A stretch of DNA of 64,000 nucleotides from an uncultured Lachnospiraceae bacterium. GTDB taxonomy: Bacteria; Bacillota; Clostridia; Lachnospirales; Lachnospiraceae. Position numbers and translations under genes: made by a program. The notes beneath the pieces were generated by a model that saw nothing but the letters and a program-made list of their open reading frames with translations, ran no database searches and was not told where the DNA came from. How positions within the stretch are numbered: position 1 is the stretch's first letter; each line of letters opens with the position of its first letter. Of this stretch, positions 24,925 to 33,909 are shown one piece after another. Location of the stretch: NCBI GenBank assembly GCA_900317505.1, contig ONHB01000009.1, positions 1-64,000 of the forward strand, read 5' to 3'.

Positions 24925-26214
24925 TCATATTTCTGCTGCTCTGTATACGATCTTTCCGTCCGTGATCGTCATATGGATCTTTCCATACAGGGTTTGTCCT
25001 AAAAACGGAGAGTTTTGAGATTTGGACAGGGATTTTTTATATACAAAAGTTTCGTCCGGATTGAAAATGACCAGATCCGCATTTTCTCCCTCTGCAATTT
25101 TGGGAGGCTCCATATGATACAGTCTGCAGGGACCTGCAGTCATACGTTCTAAAACCTGCATCATGGTCATATGTCCCGGCCGTACCAGATTAGTCACTGC
25201 TAACGGAAGGGAGGTCTCCAGTCCCAGAATACCGCTTGGTGCGGTGGTAATATCCTTTGCCTTTTCCTCAGCAGCATGAGGGGCATGATCGGTTGCTATC
25301 ATTTCGATCGTCTGATCTGCCAGTCCTTTGATAATGGCTTCACGGTCCTTTTCGGTACGAAGCGGCGGATTCATCTTTGCCAGTGTTCCATGCTCTATGG
25401 CCGCATCCTCAGTCAGTGAAAAGTGATGAGGTGTTGCCTCCGCATGGATATTGGGATATTTCTTTCTGGCCTGACGCACCAGCTCAACGCCCTCTGCCGT
25501 ACTGATATGCTGGATGTCGATCTCCGCACCGGTTTCGGCAGCCAGCCGGATATCTCTTTCTATCATGGATATTTCAGCCATACGGTCAGAGCCTTCAATG
25601 CCATAATAAGTACTCGCCTTACCGCGGTTAATGCCATTATTTTTGATGTATGCAGGGTTCTCCTCATGAAAACTCAGAGGCATATGCAGATCTGCAGCCT
25701 TTTTCATGGCTTCTATTACAAAGTTTTCATCTAAAAGCGGGATTCCGTCATCGGTAAAGCCAACCGCTCCATTTTCCTTTAAAGCCTCCATATCGACCAG
25801 TTGTTTTCCCTTTAAGCCAACACTGATCGAAGCGCAGGTCTTCACATGAAGATCGGTCTGCTCTCCCTTTTTTATCACATATTGAAGTGTCTCTAAATTA
25901 TCTACCACAGGATTGGTATTGGCCATCAGCACCACCGTCGTGATCCCGCCGGCCAGGGCAGCCTTTGCCCCGCTTTCGATATCCTCCTTGTAGGTAAATC
26001 CCGGATCCCGGAAATGCACATGCACATCCCACAGTCCCGGTGCGACTACGCATCCCTTCACATCCTCTGTTTTTACCTCGTGTGTTTTTATAAAATCAGG
26101 TGTTTCCTCCGGTCTTAAAATCTTCGCGATTTTCCCCTGATCGATCACAAGATCAAGCTTTTCGTCGGTCTGGGAAACCGGATCAACCACCCTCGCATTC
26201 TGAATCAGCAACAT
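24925..26214 (-). CDS. pyrC: Dihydroorotase
   Basis: Zinc amidohydrolase of pyrimidine synthesis, 429 residues. Metal ligands in WDVHVHFRDPG, HISTAEGVEL and the catalytic Asp in ATDHAPHAAEEK. The start is ATG 26214 with TGGAG eight bases upstream; an ATG at 26238 is further in front but weaker. First in the pyrC-pyrK-pyrD cluster. No PyrR attenuator was visible upstream. Confidence 0.95.
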   Translation of the reverse strand: MLLIQNARVVDPVSQTDEKLDLVIDQGKIAKILRPEETPDFIKTHEVKTEDVKGCVVAPGLWDVHVHFRDPGFTYKEDIESGAKAALAGGITTVVLMANTNPVVDNLETLQYVIKKGEQTDLHVKTCASISVGLKGKQLVDMEALKENGAVGFTDDGIPLLDENFVIEAMKKAADLHMPLSFHEENPAYIKNNGINRGKASTYYGIEGSDRMAEISMIERDIRLAAETGAEIDIQHISTAEGVELVRQARKKYPNIHAEATPHHFSLTEDAAIEHGTLAKMNPPLRTEKDREAIIKGLADQTIEMIATDHAPHAAEEKAKDITTAPSGILGLETSLPLAVTNLVRPGHMTMMQVLERMTAGPCRLYHMEPPKIAEGENADLVIFNPDETFVYKKSLSKSQNSPFLGQTLYGKIHMTITDGKIVYRAAEI

Positions 26215-26270
26215 GTATTTTTCTCCATTCATCTTCATACCATAAGGCTAAAAAAAGTATAGCATTTTGC

Positions 26271-26723
26271 TTAATCAAAGACAACCGAATAATCGAGGTA
26301 TTCTGTTTTTAAAACAATGTATGGATAGGAATAAACACCGTCGTCCGGCACATCCGGTCCGGGACCGATCAGACAGGTTTTGGCATAGATTGCATTTTGC
26401 GTCAGATACAGATCTTCCACGGTTATACTGTAGCCTCCGCTTTCCTGCTCCCCATATCCGACACAGATATAGAGGTATTCCCCATCATTAAAAGTAAATT
26501 TAAAAGGAGTCGCCTTTTTACTTTCCACGATCTGCAAAAGCTCCTCCGGCAGATTTTCCTTTGCAACGACTGTAAGCTCCAGGTCACGTACCTTTTCGGG
26601 AGCTTCCTCTTTTTTGCCGCATCCGCACAACACACATAAAAACACCAGCATAAAGCCGGTCAAAAGACTGCATTTCCCCATTCCGAAGCATATTTTTCTG
26701 CACATATTCAACATATTGTTCAT
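26271..26723 (-). CDS. Lipoprotein with PrcB-like C-terminal domain
   Basis: A 150-residue exported lipoprotein: hydrophobic signal (18-33), lipobox VLCGC, and a beta-rich domain with YICVGYGEQESGGYSITVEDL, which fits the PrcB_C (protease stability protein) pattern, ending YPYIVLKTEYLDYSVVFD. In other bacteria PrcB stabilises an outer-surface protease, but no such protease is adjacent here. Located upstream of pyrC on the same strand, 56 bases away. Family placement is fairly confident; function is not known. Confidence 0.75.
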   Translation of the reverse strand: MNNMLNMCRKICFGMGKCSLLTGFMLVFLCVLCGCGKKEEAPEKVRDLELTVVAKENLPEELLQIVESKKATPFKFTFNDGEYLYICVGYGEQESGGYSITVEDLYLTQNAIYAKTCLIGPGPDVPDDGVYSYPYIVLKTEYLDYSVVFD

Positions 26724-26816
26724 CCAATGGCTTTTTATAAAAATATGTCAGGAAACAACCGTCTATAACCTTTCAGCTTGTCTTTATTTTTTATTTTTTA
26801 TATAATGAAAATACCA

Positions 26817-26975
26817 GGGTCAAGAGGACAGAAAGCCGATGCAAGCTCGCTTGCAAGAGGTTTTCTGCCCTTTTGACCCGCCAGAAACATGAGTAAGTAG
26901 CCATTTTTCTATTGAAAAATGCGCGGATTACGAATGTTTCTGAGGATTGCGGAGTGCCACCGCACGCAGCAATCC
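26817..26975. repeat. Array of three hairpins before plsC
   Basis: Hairpin 1 (26817-26879) has arms starting GGGTCAA and ending TTGACCC, about 20 bp with three differences that are mainly G-U in plus RNA, and an inner GCAAGC/GCTTGC pair. Hairpin 2 (26882-26942) has CAGAAACAT/ATGTTTCTG outside and CATTTTTC/GAAAAATG inside. Hairpin 3 (26944-26975) has GGATTGC/GCAATCC. The block ends 52 bases before plsC. It may be a dispersed palindromic element or a structured 5' leader. Confidence 0.7.
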
Positions 26976-27026
26976 GGTATTTTCACACACATTTACTTAT
27001 CTCTCACGAAAGGACTTCTATCATTC

Positions 27027-27773
27027 ATGATACGCTTTATTATTATTTTTGTCTGTGTAGTTTTATTTCTGATCGTCAGCCTGCCGATCCAGTTTGTACT
27101 GTTTATCATCGGCAAATTCAATCCCGAGATCAAAGGCAAGGCATCCCTTGCGATCGTCGGCTGGGCATTCCGGTGCGTCAAAGTGATATCCGGTGTCGAT
27201 CTTACCGTTATCGGCGAAGAAAATGTTCCAAAGGATCGTCCGGTTTTATACATCAGCAATCACCGCAGTTATTATGATGTCATTCTGACCTATTACCGTG
27301 TTCCGAGACAGACCGGTTACATTGCCAAGGATGTCATGGCGCGGATTCCTTCTTTTTCCCGCTGGATGCGTTATATGCACTGCCTGTTTTTAGACCGCAG
27401 TGATATCAAAAAGGGCATGCAGACAATCAAGGATGCCATCAATCTGATCAACAACGGTATCTCTGTCCACGTATGTCCGGAGGGCACGCGCAACAAGACA
27501 GATGAACCATTACAGGAATTTCACAAGGGTACTTTTAAGATTGCAGAAAGAACCGGATGTACGATCATTCCGATCACGATCAACAATTCCGAATCCATCT
27601 ACGAAAAACAACGTCCCCGCATTGTTCCTTCCAAGGTCATCCTCGAGTATGGCAAGCCGATCGAGACTGCCAACCTGTCAAGGGATGAAAAGAAACAACT
27701 ATGCGAGAACGTCAGAGAAATCATTTTAGAAACTTATTTAAAAAATCAAAAGCTTTTGGAAGCAGATAAATAA
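27027..27773 (+). CDS. plsC: 1-acyl-sn-glycerol-3-phosphate acyltransferase
   Basis: Adds the second acyl chain to make phosphatidic acid at the membrane. N-terminal membrane helix (MIRFIIIFVCVVLFLIVSLP), then the acyltransferase motifs NHRSYYD (NHX4D block) and PEGTRN, with the substrate-site FLDRSD between. 248 residues from the chosen ATG 27027, which has AAAGGA 12 bases upstream; longer in-frame starts would run into the hairpin array. Its last 28 bases overlap the murF 3' end tail-to-tail. Confidence 0.92.
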   Translation: MIRFIIIFVCVVLFLIVSLPIQFVLFIIGKFNPEIKGKASLAIVGWAFRCVKVISGVDLTVIGEENVPKDRPVLYISNHRSYYDVILTYYRVPRQTGYIAKDVMARIPSFSRWMRYMHCLFLDRSDIKKGMQTIKDAINLINNGISVHVCPEGTRNKTDEPLQEFHKGTFKIAERTGCTIIPITINNSESIYEKQRPRIVPSKVILEYGKPIETANLSRDEKKQLCENVREIILETYLKNQKLLEADK

Positions 27774-29146
27774 TCTAAAAGCTCACGGAAGCCGGATCCG
27801 TTGGAGGCCTTTATCAGCACGGTGTCATCCTCTCTCAGGATTGCATCTGCGGCCTTCATAAATGCCGGCTTATCTGTGAAATAATAAATCTCTGTTCCAT
27901 CTTTATCTTCCGATTCCTGTGCTCCCTTTGCGGTATATTCAGAAAGGGTTCCGACACAGATCAGCACGTCAATGCCTTTTTTACAGGCATAGCTTCCTAC
28001 CTCATAATGCAGATCTTTTTCATTATTTCCAAGCTCAAGCATATCGCCCAGCAAAGCGACCTTTCTTGTGTTAGCATATGCTAACAAATCTAGTTCAGCC
28101 TTTACCGCCTTTGGATTGGCATTGTAGCAGGAATCGATCAGGTTATAGCGTCCGGTCCGGATCATTTTGCCACGTCCGTCCATCGCCTCCACGCTTGCAA
28201 TTCCATTGGCAATCTGCTTATCATCAAGACCTAACAGATGTCCCAAAAGCGCAGCTGCAACTGCATTCATGACCATGTGGTCTCCCGGAAGGGAAATATG
28301 TACCGGGAAGCTTTCTTCTGCCCCGCCATTTTTTAAATGGATCACGGCATCGCTTCCGTAAAGCTGTCTGTTTTGTACATCCGATGCATAGGCATCACAG
28401 GATGCATCGGCAAAGGAAAAGAAATGAAGCTCCTTGCCGGGTACACTCTTAATCCCGGAAAGCTTGTCGTCATCACCGTTTAAGATGATTTTGGAAGAAT
28501 CCTTCATATATTCAAAGCACTCGGTCTTGGCCTTTAAGATACCGTCCCTGGTCTTTAGATTTTCCAGATGGCACTGACCGATATTGGTAATGACCATATA
28601 ATCCGGTCTGGCAATCTTAGCCAGTCTGCTCATCTCTCCAAAATCACTGATGCCCATTTCCAGAATGGCAATCTCATGCTCTGTTCCGATCGTAAAAACC
28701 GTCAGTGGCAGTCCGATTTCATTGTTGAAATTGCCCACTGTTTTCTGTACCTTGTATTTTTGTGAAAGCACAGAAGCAAGCATTTCCTTTGTGCTGGTTT
28801 TTCCGACACTGCCTGTCACACCGACTACCGTGATATCCAGTTTTTGACGGTAATATTCAGCCAGATCTCTCAGCGCTCTCTGGGTATTGTCAACAAGAAT
28901 GTATGGCTCTACATCAGTTAGCTTCTGCTCACTCAATGCACAGGCCGCACCGTTTTCCAATACTTGCGGGATAAACTTATGTCCGTCAACCCGTTCACCG
29001 GCGATAGCCACAAACAATCCATTCTTTGGAACCTTCCGCGAATCAACCGCTACACCTTCTATCCGGACCTCCCCGGCCTCTTTGCTGCCGTAAAAGGTTC
29101 CGCCCACTGCTTTTGCTGCCTCCAGACAGCTCAATTCCTTCATCAT
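27746..29146 (-). CDS. murF: UDP-MurNAc-tripeptide:D-Ala-D-Ala ligase
   Basis: Mur ligase adding D-Ala-D-Ala to the peptidoglycan precursor. N-terminal substrate domain (VAVDSRKVPKNGLFVAIAG), P-loop VTGSVGKTSTKEML, and the late motifs LIDSCYNANPKAV and DMLELG. Start ATG 29146 follows AAGGA; 466 residues. It lies 45 bases after ddl on the same strand, which makes its D-Ala-D-Ala substrate, so the genes form a functional unit. Confidence 0.95.
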   Translation of the reverse strand: MMKELSCLEAAKAVGGTFYGSKEAGEVRIEGVAVDSRKVPKNGLFVAIAGERVDGHKFIPQVLENGAACALSEQKLTDVEPYILVDNTQRALRDLAEYYRQKLDITVVGVTGSVGKTSTKEMLASVLSQKYKVQKTVGNFNNEIGLPLTVFTIGTEHEIAILEMGISDFGEMSRLAKIARPDYMVITNIGQCHLENLKTRDGILKAKTECFEYMKDSSKIILNGDDDKLSGIKSVPGKELHFFSFADASCDAYASDVQNRQLYGSDAVIHLKNGGAEESFPVHISLPGDHMVMNAVAAALLGHLLGLDDKQIANGIASVEAMDGRGKMIRTGRYNLIDSCYNANPKAVKAELDLLAYANTRKVALLGDMLELGNNEKDLHYEVGSYACKKGIDVLICVGTLSEYTAKGAQESEDKDGTEIYYFTDKPAFMKAADAILREDDTVLIKASNGSGFRELLDYLSASKSF

Positions 29147-29191
29147 TTTTATTTCCTTCTTTTCATACAATTCTATGGCATAAGTGTCACA

Positions 29192-30226
29192 TCAATATTT
29201 AGCCAATGATAACTCAACTAACATCTGACACAGATCCTCATATCCGATGCCCACTGCTGCCGCCTCCTGAGGAATCAGGGAAGTCGGTGTCATACCAGGC
29301 AGTGTATTGGCCTCAAGACAGTAAATCTGTTCATTCTCATCCACGATAAAGTCCATACGTGCATATACCTTAAGGCGCAAAGCTTTGTATGCAGCCTGTG
29401 CCATGCTTTGGATACGCTCGGTCAGCTCCTTGGAGATAGGTGCCGGACAGATTTCTTCCGTGCTTCCTGCCTGATACTTGTTTTTGTAATCGTAAAAGCC
29501 TTCCTTGGGCGCAATCTGTACGACCGGATAAGCCTTTCCGTCAATAACAACATCCGTAAATTCGCGGCCTTTGATAAACTGCTCAATGACAACCTCATCT
29601 TCATAGGTATACGCATCCTTTAATGCATCCTGAAGCTGTTTTTCATCATTGGCAAAATAAACACCCACACTCGAACCGCCATGGCTGGTCTTTACAACAC
29701 AGGGGAAGTTAATCGCGGGTAACTCTTCTCCTTTTTTGATACCAAATCCATAAGGTGTCAGAACCTTTGCCTGCATAAAAATATCCTTGGTCAGCGCCTT
29801 ATCCATGGCAAGAGTACTGCTGATATAATCGGTTCCGGTATATTTGATATTTAAAAGATCAAAGGTTGCCTGAATACGTCCATCCTCGCCGTTCATGCCA
29901 TGCAGTGCCAGAAATACAATATCCGCCATGCGGCAGATATCAAGTACATTGGGACCGAAAAATCCCAGTTCCGGGTTGGCACGCTGCGCAATGATCTTGC
30001 TGACATCGGGGTTGATCTCTGTTACCGGCTTTATTCCTTCACTGAAATCCCTCGGATCAGAGAAAATATTTTCTTTTTCCTCCTCTGAAAGCTCTATGCC
30101 CAGATATACGTCCAACAGTACAACTTCATGTCCCTTTTTCTTTAATGCCCGGTAAACACCGGTACCGGAAACCAGGGATACATCTCTTTCTGTACTGGTA
30201 CCTCCTGCTAACACTACGATCTTCAT
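29192..30226 (-). CDS. ddl: D-alanine-D-alanine ligase
   Basis: ATP-grasp ligase, 344 residues. N-terminal LAGGTSTERDVSLVSG, ALHGMNGEDGRIQ, ATP-binding KTSHGGSSVGVYF, and metal-binding DFIVDENEQIYCLEANTLPGMTPTSLIPQ are all in place. Starts one base after the stop of the preceding GH9-related gene. The upstream membrane protein, ddl and murF form one operon for the cell envelope. Confidence 0.96.
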   Translation of the reverse strand: MKIVVLAGGTSTERDVSLVSGTGVYRALKKKGHEVVLLDVYLGIELSEEEKENIFSDPRDFSEGIKPVTEINPDVSKIIAQRANPELGFFGPNVLDICRMADIVFLALHGMNGEDGRIQATFDLLNIKYTGTDYISSTLAMDKALTKDIFMQAKVLTPYGFGIKKGEELPAINFPCVVKTSHGGSSVGVYFANDEKQLQDALKDAYTYEDEVVIEQFIKGREFTDVVIDGKAYPVVQIAPKEGFYDYKNKYQAGSTEEICPAPISKELTERIQSMAQAAYKALRLKVYARMDFIVDENEQIYCLEANTLPGMTPTSLIPQEAAAVGIGYEDLCQMLVELSLAKY

Positions 30227-31657
30227 TTATGGTTCCTCACTTTCCATTGTTTCACTTCTGATACTTTCTTTTTCCTTGTAATCACTTTCACAGATCTGGC
30301 CTAACAGATAATAATAAGCCGCCGCATTAACAGCATCACTTCCCGGCTCATCCCAATCCGTACGGATAATCCCCTGCTCTGACAGATAGATCTGCCCATC
30401 CTTATTGCAGCCTCCCAGATTGTGGATCGCTGCTTTTAAAATATTGTTGTATTCCTGACTGACAATGACATGCTCAACGATCGCTATCACATAAAGTCTG
30501 TCTGTGATCAGACGGCTTGTGACATCATTTCCAAAGCCATTGTAAAAATCATCCTCGGTCATCTCACCATAAGCCTCTGCCTGGCGCATCAGCATCTTCA
30601 TCCCATTTTCACACAGATCCACATCGACCTTTGCCGTCGTCTGCAGATAAGCTACAAGGCCAAAAACAAAGGCTTCATCTGCCTGCTGCTTTTCCTCCGG
30701 ATCGTCCTTTACAAACCAGTCTTTTTCACTCGCAGCCTTCAGATTCTGCTCTACCACAACACGATATGACGACTGCCCGGTTGTCTTGTATAATTGCGCA
30801 GCCGCATAAAAAATCCATGCCTCATCCGACAGCTCATTTTTTTTCTGCGTCGCATTGGCATACGCCCCGACAGCCTCTTTTAAATATGTATTGGATCTTT
30901 CCCTATCATATGCCTGAATTTTCTGTGATAATGAGGCCATAGCAGCACTGTACAGGCAAAGCTCTTCTGCATCGGCATTTGTTATCTCTTCCATCAGATC
31001 ATCCGCAATCTCCATGCAGCCGGAAAGATATCCGTTGCCATCCCTTTTGGAGGCCTCATCCGCCAGAAAAGAATAGGCCGCAGTGTCAGGATAAGTATCT
31101 GCATAGCGCAAGATCCACGAAAGGATCTGCAGCCTGTCTGCCGTATCTGTATCTTCTGACTTTGCACAGGCAAAAAACTCCTGATACAGGCTTTCAGCCA
31201 TATCCCTGTATTTGTCCTCCACGATCACAAACTGCTCGGACCGCCCGACATGCGCTGCCTCAATATAATAAACTCCGGGGGCTGTCACCTCGGAAAAATC
31301 ACCTGTGTTTTTGCTGTCGATCCGTCCGGTAAATACAGTCTTTCTGGTACGGGCATCCACGACCTGAAAGGACGTTCCATCTTCTCCCTTTTCAAAATAG
31401 GCTTTTTTCTTATCATTTATCTGATATCCCAGACCATCTGTCTTGATCACGGCAGAAACCTTTATCATACTGTTATCACTGACTAACTGTGACAGGCTCC
31501 TGTCCTCTGTGATATCATTTGCTGACGGGCTCTGCGCAGTCGGCACAAAAACCTCTACCCCGCTTGCCCTGTTTTTCCTTGATAAAAAAAGACCGACCAG
31601 AATCAGACCTGCCACCAAAAGCAGGCATAAAAAAAACGGTAACCATCTTTTTTTCAA
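30227..31657 (-). CDS. GH9-related membrane-anchored protein with CelD_N domain
   Basis: A 476-residue protein with an N-terminal membrane anchor (about 5-25). An immunoglobulin-like CelD_N domain (about 65-150) is suggested by FQVVDARTRKTVFTGRIDSK and DFSEVTAPGVYYIEAAHVGRSEQFVI, the module placed before GH9 catalytic domains. The rest is an all-helical repeat region (about 155-460) like the alpha/alpha barrel of GH9, but I cannot see the usual catalytic Asp/Glu motifs. It is the first gene of the ddl-murF operon. A scaffold or wall-binding role is possible; cellulase activity is doubtful. Confidence 0.7.
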   Translation of the reverse strand: MKKRWLPFFLCLLLVAGLILVGLFLSRKNRASGVEVFVPTAQSPSANDITEDRSLSQLVSDNSMIKVSAVIKTDGLGYQINDKKKAYFEKGEDGTSFQVVDARTRKTVFTGRIDSKNTGDFSEVTAPGVYYIEAAHVGRSEQFVIVEDKYRDMAESLYQEFFACAKSEDTDTADRLQILSWILRYADTYPDTAAYSFLADEASKRDGNGYLSGCMEIADDLMEEITNADAEELCLYSAAMASLSQKIQAYDRERSNTYLKEAVGAYANATQKKNELSDEAWIFYAAAQLYKTTGQSSYRVVVEQNLKAASEKDWFVKDDPEEKQQADEAFVFGLVAYLQTTAKVDVDLCENGMKMLMRQAEAYGEMTEDDFYNGFGNDVTSRLITDRLYVIAIVEHVIVSQEYNNILKAAIHNLGGCNKDGQIYLSEQGIIRTDWDEPGSDAVNAAAYYYLLGQICESDYKEKESIRSETMESEEP

Positions 31658-31699
31658 ATCTATTCTCCATATGTATTATTCTTAATTTCAAACATCATG

Positions 31700-31741
31700 A
31701 AAACAGAACTTATTTCCTGCAAATAGAAAAAGTTCTGTTTT
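31700..31741. terminator. Hairpin between the SpoIIQ-like and GH9-related genes
   Basis: AAACAGAACTT (31701-31711) and AAGTTCTGTTT (31730-31740) form an 11-bp stem with A/T runs on both sides. It serves the minus-strand SpoIIQ-like gene ending at 31813. Confidence 0.75.
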
Positions 31742-31812
31742 ATGACTCTTCGTATCATATTATACCTTAACGTCGTAAATCGGTAAAGGCACACATGCTC
31801 TAAATTTTTCTT

Positions 31813-32649
31813 TCACTGAAAGTACAAAACCGGATTCATGCTCTCACCGTCATGCTCCATTTTAACATAGAGGTTGGCGCCCTCCAATGCATAATATTTG
31901 GTCGGATCTGCCACATTGCCGATGATCTGTCCACGGCTTACAATATCTCCCTGCTTGGTACAGACATCCTTTAACTGTCCATAGGTCAGTGTATATCCGT
32001 CTCCCAGATCCATGCTCACATACTGTCCGATCTCTTCATTGTATCCGATAGCTGTGATCTTACCTTTTGCAGCGGCACAGATTGCGGTATCCTGTGGTGC
32101 ACTGATGGCGATTGCCGGATAATAACAGTACTCATTGAGGGTTGCAAGATAGATCCTCTCATCCATGCTGTAATTGAGAATGACATTCCCCTGTACCGGC
32201 CAGCTCATTCCATCCTGCGGATTGAAATGCAGCTCTTCATTTACAGCTTTGCTTTTGCTGTTGGAGGTTGTCGGAACGATCTCCTCAACTGCTGTTTCGG
32301 CATCTCCTGTCAGATCCGCACTTTCTTCCATATTTTTCTGCTGCTCCCTTGCCCGGTTTGCATATTCCTGCGCAAGAGAAGAAGCGGCCGGCATCGGGCT
32401 TTCCGATTCTCCGGTTGTCGGAACGGTTTCCTGTGCTGTATCCGCATTTCCCGCATTGGCTTCCATGTTGGCATTGTCAGGGTAAGCCTCGCCTTCATCT
32501 GCACTTTCCATATCGATAATCTGTGTCTTGGATGGTGCTTCGTGCGTGGCATAAATACCTGAGACCACACAGACACCCAGCACCAACGCAGCGGATGCAT
32601 ATACAGAGATACGTTCTTTATTCCATTTTGTAAATCTATGTCTCTTCAT
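31813..32649 (-). CDS. SpoIIQ-like M23-fold protein without zinc ligands
   Basis: A 278-residue single-pass membrane protein: membrane helix about 13-35, an acidic Ser/Thr/Pro linker, and a C-terminal LytM/M23 fold (about 150-278; WPVQGNVILNYSMDERIYLATLNEY, GKITAIGYNEEIGQYVSMDLGDGYTLTYGQL, GDIVSRGQIIGNVADP). The usual HxxxD and HxH metal sites read YPAIAIS and NLYVKM, so it cannot bind zinc as a peptidase would. SpoIIQ proteins form the forespore-side half of the channel with SpoIIIAH. SpoIIQ identity is inferred from architecture and the sporulating host. Its ribosome site lies in the hairpin at 32659. Confidence 0.7.
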   Translation of the reverse strand: MKRHRFTKWNKERISVYASAALVLGVCVVSGIYATHEAPSKTQIIDMESADEGEAYPDNANMEANAGNADTAQETVPTTGESESPMPAASSLAQEYANRAREQQKNMEESADLTGDAETAVEEIVPTTSNSKSKAVNEELHFNPQDGMSWPVQGNVILNYSMDERIYLATLNEYCYYPAIAISAPQDTAICAAAKGKITAIGYNEEIGQYVSMDLGDGYTLTYGQLKDVCTKQGDIVSRGQIIGNVADPTKYYALEGANLYVKMEHDGESMNPVLYFQ

Positions 32650-32658
32650 AAAAAATCA

Positions 32659-32681
32659 CCTCGACAATAGTATTGCCGAGG
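32659..32681 (-). promoter_or_regulatory. Hairpin that covers the ribosome site of the SpoIIQ-like gene
   Basis: On the minus strand CCTCGGCAAT (32681-32672) pairs with ATTGTCGAGG (32668-32659) over a 3-base loop, then TGATTTTTT and the ATG at 32649. The 3' arm contains GAGG of the ribosome site, and the T-run also suits a terminator of the upstream gene. Confidence 0.6.
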
Positions 32682-32738
32682 CGAAATATTTTTATACATT
32701 TATACATATGATATTGTTTTTACTTTTGACCCTTGATA

Positions 32739-33782
32739 TCAAATCGCCAGATCCAGTTGCTGCATGGAACCTGCCGTTCCGTTTTCATATAAAAAGACAC
32801 CGGTCGAACGCAGCTGTCCGTTTGTCTGATTATTATTTGATGAATTCATCGTAAAATCTGTAGAAACCCTGTGCAGACAGATAGCTCCGACACCGGCTTC
32901 TTTCAGTGTGTACAGCTGGTCATTGCCATCGGCATCTTTGGCCCAGATGAGCAGGCGGTCAAAGATCTCGTCGTTTTCATCAATCCAGCCATTTCCATCT
33001 TCATCATACATGGCAAGGTCAGCAAAGCCATCCTTCGAACCGGTTCCAAAAAGCTCGGAACCGTCATTGATCACACCGTCTCCGTTTTTATCCAGAGCAA
33101 GATAACCGCTGCCATGCTCTAACATGGATATCTGCTCTTTGACACCATCACAGTCCAGATCAAACTCAAATTTCTGATCGGAAAGACCTGCGATATTGGT
33201 ATCCAGACTGATAACAAGCGGATCCAGCATCTGTGTGACTTCTCTCGTATAATGGGCTTCATAATACTCTTCAAAACTGCGGCTCATGGACAGATCCAGA
33301 TTAAACTCTATTTCCCTGCCATCTGCCGTTACAACCTTTCCTGTTGTGGAAAAAGCTGTTTCTTCACTCTCGGCATGATATTCCATTGCCGAAACATCCA
33401 TGGTTGTTGTGTATGTAGTGTTGAGGCTTGTAGTTCCGCCTGTAGACTGTGATAAAAGATCACTGTCAATAGGCCGTTTTCCTCCAAACAACCAATAAAT
33501 CAGATACTGCATACATTGGAATTTGATATTTTCAATGCTGCGTTTTTCGTCTACATCGGAAACATTTCTGCTCACAGACGCGACTAAGACGCGGTCCTGC
33601 AGAGACACTTCCTCTTCCTGTGCTCCACCCGATAAAAGATCGGCAAAGCTTGTTGTACCATCCTTGGCGGATACCGGCGAATTGGCATTCATACGATAAC
33701 TCACTCCGCGGGCATTTACAGAAGTATACCTTCTGGTGGACTCCATTCCTACAAAACTGGAATCAATTTTCAAATAATACAT
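32739..33782 (-). CDS. Calcium-binding-repeat protein, unknown function
   Basis: A 347-residue protein with no signal peptide visible. The C-terminal half has EF-hand/dockerin-like Asp-rich loops: FDLDCDGVKEQIS, LDKNGDGVINDGSELFGTGS, YDEDGNGWIDENDEIFDRLLIWAKDADGND, then LYTLKEAGVGAICL. This run of motifs is known from C-terminal parts of large repetitive bacterial proteins, but the role is not established. The N-terminal part (1-200) is not recognised. Single-gene unit upstream of the SpoIIQ-like gene. Confidence 0.7.
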   Translation of the reverse strand: MYYLKIDSSFVGMESTRRYTSVNARGVSYRMNANSPVSAKDGTTSFADLLSGGAQEEEVSLQDRVLVASVSRNVSDVDEKRSIENIKFQCMQYLIYWLFGGKRPIDSDLLSQSTGGTTSLNTTYTTTMDVSAMEYHAESEETAFSTTGKVVTADGREIEFNLDLSMSRSFEEYYEAHYTREVTQMLDPLVISLDTNIAGLSDQKFEFDLDCDGVKEQISMLEHGSGYLALDKNGDGVINDGSELFGTGSKDGFADLAMYDEDGNGWIDENDEIFDRLLIWAKDADGNDQLYTLKEAGVGAICLHRVSTDFTMNSSNNNQTNGQLRSTGVFLYENGTAGSMQQLDLAI

Positions 33783-33909
33783 CTCCCTTCTCTTTTACAG
33801 TCGCTCGTACAACCGTAGCTGAATTCATGATTCCACCTCTATAGGGGTGTATTATTTATATCGGCCAGCCTTGTATTTTTCATTAACTGCAGATTTTCAT
33901 GTAAAAATT

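Noticed and set aside
26215-26270. PyrR-type attenuator before pyrC
   Set aside because: The gap is too short and no anti-terminator stem is seen.
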